Positions 1-8,100 of a stretch of 9,218 bases of DNA are shown in pieces. Every line of letters starts with the position of its first letter. Position 1 is the first letter of the stretch. Under the pieces are notes generated by a model. The model was given only the letters and a program-made list of their open reading frames with translations, was not told where the DNA came from and searched no databases. This DNA is from an uncultured Bacteroidales bacterium. GTDB taxonomy: Bacteria > Bacteroidota > Bacteroidia > Bacteroidales > P3. A program made the translations under genes and the position numbers. Where the stretch lies: the NCBI GenBank assembly GCA_947097635.1, contig CAMURW010000042.1, positions 1-9,218 on the forward strand. The letters are read 5' to 3'.

Positions 1-819
1 AATTCTCTGTTCCTTAGTGCCAAAAGCGGCTTGGCGGTGACAGGTGTCTACACTATCGCCAGTTATATTGCCAACATTGTGGAAGTGCCATATCGGAGCT
101 TAGGGGCCATCAGTGCACCCATGGTGGCGCAGAGTGTCAAAGAGGGCCACTGGCGTGAGGTGAATCGCCTCTCGCGTCAGGTGAGCCTGCACCAACTGTT
201 GGTGGCGTGCCTTATCTTTTTCTTCATCTGGACTAACCTGCGTGTCCTCTTTGGGGTGATACCGCACGGTGCGGAATATGCCGGTGGCATGGGAGTGGTG
301 CTCATCATGGGTATGGCCAAGATAATGAATTCCAGCTTATCGATAGGCACCAATGTACTCAACTTCAGTCGCTATTATGCAGTGGCGTTGCCCTGTATTG
401 CCGTGCTCACCGTCAGTGCCATCTTGCTGAACCATTGGCTCATCCCACTGTGGGGCATCAATGGCAGCGCAGCAGCTACGCTGCTGTCCTATGTGCTATA
501 TTTCACGGTGCTGCTCACGTTCTTGTGGCGCAGGCTACGCGTGGGCATATTCACCCGCCAGCATCTTGCGGTGCTGACGCTCGTGGCGGCGCTGTTCGCC
601 CTGAGCCTGCTGTGGGATGTCACCCTCACACCGTTGCTCACAAGTCACGCTGCTGGAGATGCCACGCAGTCCTCCATTCAGTACCTGCTGCTGGATGCAG
701 CGTTGCGCACCGTTACTTTCGTCGTCATTGCAGTCGTGGCGGTATATCGTCTTAATATTTCCTCAGCCATCAACGAACTGCTGAAAAAATACCTAGGCTG
801 TTGCTTCAAGAAGCGATAG
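1..819 (+). CDS. Polysaccharide/oligosaccharide flippase, MATE-like fold (C-terminal part, 5' end outside window)
   Basis: The reading frame is open from base 1 to a TAG at 817-819, giving 272 residues with no start of its own. The TTG at 31 lies mid-protein, so this is the C-terminal portion of a longer gene. It is strongly hydrophobic, with probable membrane segments near in-window residues 11-29, 66-86, 95-113, 126-144, 155-176, 188-205 and 231-250, and a basic tail ending KKR. The early EVPYRSLGAISAP stretch and the later LIPLWGINGSAAAT stretch resemble Bacteroidota 'lipopolysaccharide biosynthesis / oligosaccharide flippase' proteins of the PST/MOP superfamily. Proteins of this type move lipid-linked glycans across the inner membrane, typically with 12-14 helices, so about half is missing here. 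The substrate cannot be told. prfA follows 105 bp later on the same strand. Other MOP-superfamily transporters, such as MurJ-like ones, are less likely alternatives. The family call is by recall of sequence pattern, not a search. Confidence 0.82.
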   Translation, partial: NSLFLSAKSGLAVTGVYTIASYIANIVEVPYRSLGAISAPMVAQSVKEGHWREVNRLSRQVSLHQLLVACLIFFFIWTNLRVLFGVIPHGAEYAGGMGVVLIMGMAKIMNSSLSIGTNVLNFSRYYAVALPCIAVLTVSAILLNHWLIPLWGINGSAAATLLSYVLYFTVLLTFLWRRLRVGIFTRQHLAVLTLVAALFALSLLWDVTLTPLLTSHAAGDATQSSIQYLLLDAALRTVTFVVIAVVAVYRLNISSAINELLKKYLGCCFKKR

Positions 820-873
820 CCCTTTCCCTTGCCTCTTTTGCCTTAGTAGCTTTCCCTTTCTTTATGTTTTTTC

Positions 874-903
874 CTTGTATGTGCGAAAAAATATGTATTT
901 TTG
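874..903 (+). promoter_or_regulatory. Probable Bacteroidota-type promoter for prfA
   Basis: A TATTTTTG at 896-903 fits the Bacteroidota -7 consensus TAnnTTTG and is followed by CAC, a common context for this box. A weaker CTTG at 874-877, 18 bp upstream, could serve as the -33 element (consensus TTTG, usual spacing about 19-21). Transcription would begin near 908-912, leaving a short leader of about 13-17 nt before the prfA ATG at 925. The rest of the spacer (820-873) is rich in C and T, and I see no hairpin in it that would end the flippase transcript. Read-through from the flippase is therefore also possible. Confidence 0.65.
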
Positions 904-924
904 CACCCTTAAATTTAGGACATA

Positions 925-1989
925 ATGTTAGAAAAGTTAGAGTCTATATATGCACGTTATCAGGAGATTGAGCGGCAGATGAATGACCAGCAGGTTACTG
1001 CAGACATAAAGCGTTTTGTAAAATTGAGCAAGGATTATAAAGATTTGCAGCCCGTTGTGGACGCATACCATGCCTACAAACGCCTGCTGGACGATATTGC
1101 CGGAATCAAGGAGATGCTGGCCACCGAAAAGGACGAAGCGATGCGCGAGTTGGCCAAAGAAGAGCTGGCAGAGAGCAGCGCTAAGAAGGAAAAGATGGAA
1201 GAAGAGATCCGTGTGCTGCTTATTCCTAAAGACCCTCAGGATGCCAAGAACGCCGTAGTGGAGATACGCGGCGGCACCGGCGGTGACGAGGCCAACCTCT
1301 TCGCTGGCGATCTGTTTCGTATGTATTCACGCTTCTGTGAAAAGCGCCATTTCAAGGTGGAGATTGTCTCCTTCAACGAAGGCACGGCTGGCGGTTACAA
1401 GGACATCACTTTCAACGTTACGGGCGAGAGCGTGTATGGTATCCTGAAATATGAGAGCGGCGTGCATCGCGTGCAGCGTGTACCTGCCACGGAGACACAG
1501 GGACGCATTCATACCAGCGCAGCGGCAGTGGTGGTACTGCCCGAGGCAGAGGAACTGGACGTGGAACTGAACATGAGTGACGTGAGGAAAGAGACATTCT
1601 GTGCCAGCGGTCCGGGGGGACAATGCGTGAACACCACCTATAGTGCCGTGCGCCTCACCCACATACCCACCGGCATCGTGGTGAGTATGCAGGACCAGAA
1701 AAGCCAGATTAAGAACATGGAGAAAGCACTGATGGTGCTGCGCACACGCCTCTACGAACGCGAGTACCAGAAAAAGATGGAGGAAATGAGTAAGACGCGT
1801 AAGACCCTCGTTGCAACTGGTGACCGCAGCGAGAAGATACGTACCTACAACTATCCTCAAAGCCGCGTCACCGACCATCGCGTGGGCTACACTATGTACA
1901 ACCTCCCCGCCTTTATGGACGGCGACATCGACGGCTGTTTGGAGGCCCTCCAGCTGGCCGAGAATGCACAGCGCCTCAGCGAGGCATAA
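925..1989 (+). CDS. prfA: Peptide chain release factor 1 (RF1)
   Basis: This is a complete 354-residue class I release factor; the E. coli protein is about 360 residues. RF1 reads UAA and UAG in the ribosomal A site and triggers hydrolysis of peptidyl-tRNA in the cytoplasm. The N-terminal part (about 1-105) is a charged helical domain. The RGGTGGDEA motif follows near residues 114-122. The PAT tripeptide that sets RF1 rather than RF2 specificity is at 187-189, in RVPATETQGRIHTSA. The catalytic GGQ is at 231-233, in the context SGPGGQCVNTTYSAVRLTH. That glutamine is the expected methylation site for PrmC, which is not encoded here. The ATG at 925 is chosen because it gives full family length and follows the promoter box closely. 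An AGGA at 917-920 lies only 4 nt upstream, and Bacteroidota often do not depend on Shine-Dalgarno pairing. No frameshift or truncation is seen. The stop is TAA at 1987-1989. Confidence 0.98.
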   Translation: MLEKLESIYARYQEIERQMNDQQVTADIKRFVKLSKDYKDLQPVVDAYHAYKRLLDDIAGIKEMLATEKDEAMRELAKEELAESSAKKEKMEEEIRVLLIPKDPQDAKNAVVEIRGGTGGDEANLFAGDLFRMYSRFCEKRHFKVEIVSFNEGTAGGYKDITFNVTGESVYGILKYESGVHRVQRVPATETQGRIHTSAAAVVVLPEAEELDVELNMSDVRKETFCASGPGGQCVNTTYSAVRLTHIPTGIVVSMQDQKSQIKNMEKALMVLRTRLYEREYQKKMEEMSKTRKTLVATGDRSEKIRTYNYPQSRVTDHRVGYTMYNLPAFMDGDIDGCLEALQLAENAQRLSEA

Positions 1990-2131
1990 ACGTAGCACAC
2001 ACCATGAACTTGTATTATCGTTAACTATTGCACAATGTTAAGTTCTTCGCCTTGAACGTGGAGAAAATAAACATCAGGCGGCAATGAGAAGATGTTCATG
2101 CTCTTTGAATACGCAGTACTGCATTCTAACG

Positions 2132-2180
2132 CATAACAAACGTCACCATTGGTACGCTACCAATGGTGACGTTTGTTATG
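2132..2180. terminator. Perfect 23-bp inverted repeat, probable bidirectional terminator between prfA and sprA
   Basis: The left arm 2132-2154 and right arm 2158-2180 are exact reverse complements around a 3-nt CGC loop. The hairpin lies between two converging genes. On the minus strand it begins 15 nt after the sprA stop codon, a typical terminator position, but no T-run follows it there. On the plus strand it lies 142 nt after the prfA stop and is followed by TAATTTT (2181-2187), a modest T-tract. It could therefore end both transcripts, be intrinsic mainly for prfA, or protect the 3' end of sprA mRNA. The remainder of the gap (1990-2131) holds no gene I can support. Confidence 0.75.
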
Positions 2181-2195
2181 TAATTTTCCCGTATG

Positions 2196-5100
2196 TTAGA
2201 AGTTGAGTCGGAGGGTGAGGCCGCCTTTGGTGGTGGCAGTGGGGTAGGTGTTGCTGATCCATGGCTTGTTGATGTTGGTCATGATGAAGAGCCTGAGGGT
2301 GAGCTGCTCCGTGGCTTTGTATTCGCCGCTTAGTTCGGCCATCCAACTGCGGCTGCCGCTGGAAATCTGGCTTATCTGGCTGCTGATACGACGTATCTCG
2401 GTCTTGTTGTTGTTGTAGGTGATGTTCACCTTCAGTAGCAGATCGCTCTTCATGTGGATGGATTTGCCACCGGTCTTGATGTCTACCTTGATGTCGCGGA
2501 AGTTGTAACCAGCGCCGAATGTGATGCCATCGCGTGCCGTTTCTGTGAGTTGGTTGTTGTTGAATGCGAGCTGCAGGGTGCGGTACTTCTGTATGCCGAG
2601 GTTGAACTGGAAGCTGTTCACCATGTTCACGGTGATGTTGATGAGGGGGTTCAGCTGTTCGCTTATTATCACGGCATCCATGCTTACGGGGGGTATGTAG
2701 TCACCGTTGGTGTTCAGTATATCCTCCGTGCCGTAGTTGTAGCTGTCGTCCACGGCACCCAGTGCGGCATCGGAATAGTAGTTGCCGATGGAGTAGGTGC
2801 TGGCGTAGCGGTGGGTAAGCGAGATGTTGTTGAACCACTGCTTTAGCCAGTCTATTTTGTTAAGGCCGTTGTAGCTGATGCTCCAGTTGGGTAGCGGCAG
2901 TTTCATGAATGGCGAGAAGCCCTGGGTCTTAGCATCGCGACCCAAATATGTTGCCAGGAAGCTGGTGAACAGCACTGTTTGGCTGGCACCGCTGTAGCCG
3001 GCAGGGTACCACACGCCGCTGAGGGTGTCCTGCACCATCTGGTCTGTGTATGGGTCCGGGTTCATGTTTGCCAACCGCTCGGCCACGATACTGCGGTTGT
3101 CCAGAAATTTCTGGAATAGGTCGTCGCTGCTGCGAAATAGCGTGCCGAAACTCCAAGTGGTGGTTTGGTAGTTGCCTGTTTTGCGATAGGAGAGAGGGCC
3201 GTCCACAAATTCGCGGCTGGTGCTGTATTTATAGTAGAATTCCTCTTGCTCGTTGCTTGTGCCGTTGGCGTTGAGGTCTATCTTGAGGTCACGGATGGGT
3301 TCCACGCTGGCCCTGAGGTTCACCACCTTGTTACTGGAGATGATCCAAGGCGTATTCATTAAGGTGTCGTGGCTGATGAGGTCGCGGCTAAGCAGGACAT
3401 CCTGCACGTCGGTCTCGAGGCCGAACACATATGCGGGTCCAGGCATCCATGCTTGGCCGACATCCATGCCCATAATTTTCGTGCTGCCCATGAAGCCTGG
3501 CACTTGTCCGCTGCTCGAGCGGTTGACCTGTATGCTGGCGTTCTTCACGCTGGTGAGAAGACGCAGTCCGAAATATCCTACCTGACGCCACATCTCGGCT
3601 CGCTGTGCGGCCTCTATGCTGTCCTGTTCGGCTTGTTGTTCGGGCGTGAGGCGTGGAGGAGTGCTGCGAGAACGGCTGTCATCGTCTTTGCCTTTACCCT
3701 TCTTCGCTTTCTTGTCGTCGCTGTTGTTGCTGGGACGTGCATTGGCGCGTTTTATCAATGGTATCTTGTTGTACAGCGTGGTGAAGGTGGCGGTGAGGTT
3801 GGCTGTGAAGGTGGCGTTGTTGCGCAGTGTAGCCCCTTGTTCTGCCAGTGCCTGTGTGGCGCCTAGGTAGTTGTATACGCCATTGTAACTGAGTGGCAGG
3901 CGCAGGAAGTCCAAATTGGGCAGCTTGTTGATAGGCACATCCCATGTGGCGTTGAGGGTCTGTGTGTAGTTCTGCATGGTGCCGCCGGAAAAAATGCTTT
4001 GCCACACGCTATCCACCTTGCTGCGCGTGTCCAAAGCACCTATTGGCTCGTCGATGCGTGCATTGGCGTTGGCGTTGTAGGTGATGTGGAAACTGCGGCT
4101 TAGGTCGTATTGCAGCCCCCACACGCGGCGCCACGTGAACTGCTTGAAGTAGGTGGGTTTCATTATGATAGCCGCAGCACTCTTGTTGCGCAGCATGCTC
4201 TCTTCGTAGTCACGATACACCTCGGTACTGAAGTTGAAGTTCTTGGGCTTGAAGTATACGTTGAAGTCCTTGATGAAGCGCAGGTTCTTGTTCTGGAATG
4301 CCTTTGCCTTGTTGAAGGGTAGGAAGGGCTTCACGTCCGCTGGTGCGAAGTTGTAGTTCAGCGTGCCGCGATGCTGATCTTTGTTGTAGTAGTCTATATC
4401 CTCGTTGCTACTGCGTTCACCAGTATAGGCATAGCTGAGCGCGAAGTTGCTGATGTCGTAGAAGTGCTGTTTTAGCTGTGCAGTGCCTGTGCGGTCCTTG
4501 TGGACGTTGGTGAGGGTGAGGTTGGTGGTGTTGCGTTGCCGTTGCGTCATGTGTCTTACGCTGTCACGTTCTTTTGCGGTCTGATAGGTCTTCAGGTCGT
4601 TGTGCAGCAGCACGTCGGGGTCCAGCGGGTTGTATTGCGGGCTGCCCACTTCGCGCGTGTGATCCAAATAGAAAGGAATATGCACGCCCCAGTCGTCGGG
4701 CATGAAACGTCCGAGCTCTAGGTTCAGTGATGTCTGCAAGTTGAGGGCATCTTCCAGTTTTAGGCGGTTCAGGTGGTCTTCCAGATTGCCGAACCCTGCC
4801 GTGCTATAGCTGCCGTAAAACGACAGGCTGCCTATGTCGGCCAAATTGGCGCGTGCCAGCGTCATTGCAGTCCAGCCTCCATTGCTGGTATATTCGTTCA
4901 GGCGCAACTCGTTCACCCACACTATGGCACTTTTTGGCAGCATGTCGTTGCCGTCGCCCATAGATTCTTTCCTGGGATTGCGTACGCCTATCATTATCAC
5001 TTTCACCTTACCTAGGTTCGGCGTACCTAGTACGGTGTATTTGTGACCGTCGATGATTTCGTTGTAGAGGATGGTGTTGCCATATTCCGCGTGTCCGCTG

Positions 5101-8100
5101 CGTATCAACTTGTTGCGGTCGGTTTTCAGCTGCACCAGTTTCTGCAGGTCTATCTCCACGTTGTTTTCCGTAGGCCAGATGCCATAGTTGTTGCTAGAGG
5201 ATGTACCCCACGGGGTGAGTTTCAGTGGCACCTCGTACTCGTAATAGTTGTTCGTGTAGTCGGTGCCTATGCGCACGAAGAGCGACAGGTCGTCGTCCTG
5301 CAGGTTGTCGAATTCAAATTTTTTCTCAGCATGTACGAACATCTTCAGTTTGCCGAAGAAGCGTAAGTCGTACTGCATGTTGCGGTATATGGCTCGGGCA
5401 TCGCCGCTGGCCAGGTTTGTGATGTCCATGGAGATGCTTTGCTCGTTCAGTTCCTGGTAGGCGCTGGTGGTGCTGTACCACTGTTCTCGCTTGATGCCTG
5501 GGGGTAGGACGTATGGCACTGGCTGTCGTCCACTGTTTTCTTCGATGTTCACCGTGCTAATGGTGAAGGAAGTGTTGGCATCGCCCCCGGTGGGATAGTC
5601 GCCGGGTTGCAGCAGATCCTCGGTGTATTTGCGCCATGTGCCGTACACCAGTTCCAGTGTGGCGAATCGTAGCACCACGGGTTTCTGGAATCCACGCAGG
5701 AACATACGCATGAAGCGTATGCTTTGGAAACCGTTGATGTTGCCCACTACCTTGTCCGGTTTGCGGATGGGTATGCTGAACTGATACCAGCGACAGGCGG
5801 GTGCTATGGTACCATCGGCCAGTTGCATGTTCTCGGCTTCCTGAATGTCCACAATGTAGTTCATGCCTACCTGCATCTTGGAGGGTTGCAGGTCTATCTC
5901 GTACTCATAGTAGGCTTCGTTCTCGCTGAGGGTGTTGTCGCGGTTCACGTCTTCTGCGTCGGGGTAGATAGTGCCGCTGGTGGAATAGCTTTCGGGGCTG
6001 TCTCCGCTGACGCGGCTGTTGCCTTCGGGGTTGTTGTAATGTTTGTAGCGTTCCACTATCTTTACATCCTGCGCGTCGTAGTCGCTGCCCAGATAGTGGT
6101 GAAAGTCGTCGCTGGAAGGGTCGGCGAGTGCATTCTGATATGCTTGGCTGGTGGTGCCGAACCGTGCGGCTATGGTCTGAAGATAGTTAGCGAAAAAGTT
6201 CTGTTCGTCCTGTGTGCTGTTGGTGCTGCTGAGTCCGTCGTAGCCGATGTCCTGGAACTGGCGTGAGGAGGCTTCATTGTCGAATGCGTTTACTATGCTC
6301 TGCATCTTGGGCACACGTCCCCAAATGGTGGTGTCTACGGGATTGGTGGCGAAGGCTTCGGCGGTGTTGTCGGTGGGCAGTCCGTTTTCGAAGAATTTCT
6401 TGCCGTCTCGCAAAATGTCTTCGCTGATGTCGCCCAGATTGATGTAGAACTTGCCACCCGTGCGCGAATTGTCGTGTTCGCCTGTTTCGGGGTCCATGAA
6501 GGGGTCCATGAGCCAGAACTCCAGGGTTTCGATGTTCTGCGTCTCAAAGTCGGTGTAGTCCAGACCTCTCATGATGCCGCCCCAGCGACTGGCGGGGTCG
6601 GCAAGTGTGCCGTCCTCGTTGATGCCGGCGCTGTATTGGCTGGGCTCCACGTCGTAGTTGTAAGGTCCGCGTTCGCTGGGCCAGAATGCCAGGCTGAGGT
6701 CGTATACGTAGTTGGCCTGCGAGGCGGCGAGGCTTTTGTTTGGAAACACTTCGCTTTCGTTGATGAGACGTGCGTAGGGCTTGCTGCGGTCTTCGTTGGT
6801 GATGTTGGGGGGCGAGTCTCTGAAGAAGGCGTTTACGTCTATGTTGTGCCAGTTGATGATGGCACGGTTGTAGCCGTATGCCAGCCCGGAGCCTATGGCT
6901 GTCTCCGGAAACAGGGACGAGGGCCGGCCGTAGTCCTGTGGCGTGCTGGCCAGGCGCCAGTATAGCGGCGTTTTGAGGTCTATGCTGCTCTCTGCGCCCT
7001 CGAAGTCGTCCACGTAGCTTACGTTGTCTTCTTCCGTGCCTGTGTTTGCCATTCCGGGGATAAACTGTGCAAACTCGGCCTGCAGGCTGATGTTGCTGGG
7101 AGCCTTGGTCTGGATGCCCGGCAGCAGGTCCACGAGGCGTGTGATGAAGGGTGCGTCATGCTTGTAGTTGATATCGAAGCCGTAGATGCTGTTGTTGGTA
7201 GGCTCTTCGCCGAAGTTGTTCTTTTGCGTGAGGGGACGTTCGCGCAGATTCATGAAGGTGCCGCCGATGTTGAAGTCTGATGCCACTTCGTAGTTGATGT
7301 GTGTGCCCAGCATGGTCTTGGTGGTCATGCTGAAGGAGTTGTTTTCGCTGCTCACGCTGATGGGTGTGCCGCTGGAGAGGATGTTTTCGTTGATGATATG
7401 CACCGTGCCCATGGTGTAGTCCACGGTGTAGTCTACGTTTTCTATCAGAGGCACGCCGCCTGCGCTCACTGTCACGGAGCCTGGCGACACGGAAAATCCC
7501 AGAGGGATGTCGCCGCTCACGCTGCTGGAGAAGTAGCCTTCCAGATAGAACTTGTTCTTGTCGGCATATTGCCGTGCCAGTGTCTGCGTCATGGTGTAAA
7601 GGCTGTCGAAGCAGTAACGGTCGGCGAATTCGTCGTTGGCCAGTATGGCGCGCAGGTCTTTGCCGAAGGGTTCTATGTAGGGGAAATAGATGCGTCCTGT
7701 GGAGGGCTGTATGATGCCGCCCTTGAAGGCGGCGCTGTCCAGCCAGTCAAACACGCCGTCGGCATATTTGTAGTTGAGACTGGCATCCATGCGGTCCAGT
7801 CCGAACACCTCTATTAGCGGCAGTCCCTTTTTGGGGCCTTCGGTGAAATATCCTATTCCCATACCTCCGTCGGGGTCTTCGTAGAGGATGTTCAGGCGGA
7901 AGTTCTCGTTGCTGATCTGTGTGCTCTTGAGGAAATAGACGTTTTTCATCATCAGTTTCCACAGTGGGCCGTGTGTGTTGATTTGTGTGCTTTTCAGCAG
8001 TTTCACTATCAGTACGTTGGGGTCGTTGATGCCGTCTGTGGTCAGCTCGCCGACCTGATACACTGTTGTGTCGCCGATGACTTGGTATTGAAAGGCCACT

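Noticed and set aside
31..33. A TTG at 31 as the start of the flippase.
   Set aside because: The frame is open back to base 1, and the membrane pattern at this point is mid-protein, so the true start lies upstream of the window.
1327..1998. A 223-codon minus-strand open frame opposite prfA.
   Set aside because: It is fully antisense to a complete, highly conserved gene. Its His/Cys/Leu-rich translation resembles no family I know.
2021..2041. A weak hairpin (TTAAC-T-ATTG / CAAT-GTTAA) after prfA, considered as its own terminator.
   Set aside because: The stem is AT-rich with a bulge and almost no loop, and no T-tract follows. The hairpin at 2132-2180 is far stronger.
2113..2122. A 10-bp palindrome, GCAGTACTGC, in the intergenic gap.
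   Set aside because: It is short, single-copy and not placed at a promoter. It is expected by chance at this scale.
2124..2201. A 7-bp inverted pair, TTCTAAC (2124-2130) and GTTAGAA (2195-2201), flanks the hairpin and recalls the RYYYAAC/GTTRRRY ends of an integron attC site.
   Set aside because: Neither copy fits the consensus at its outermost base. The inner stem is a perfect palindrome with no extrahelical bases, the right copy overlaps the sprA stop codon, and no cassette or integrase is present.
5724..6266. Long plus-strand open frames opposite sprA (also 8343-8885, 7299-7817, 6474-6965 and others).
   Set aside because: They mirror the coding strand of a well-supported gene. Their translations are Val/Gly/Ala/His-rich with no recognisable domain, and no promoter-like context stands out.
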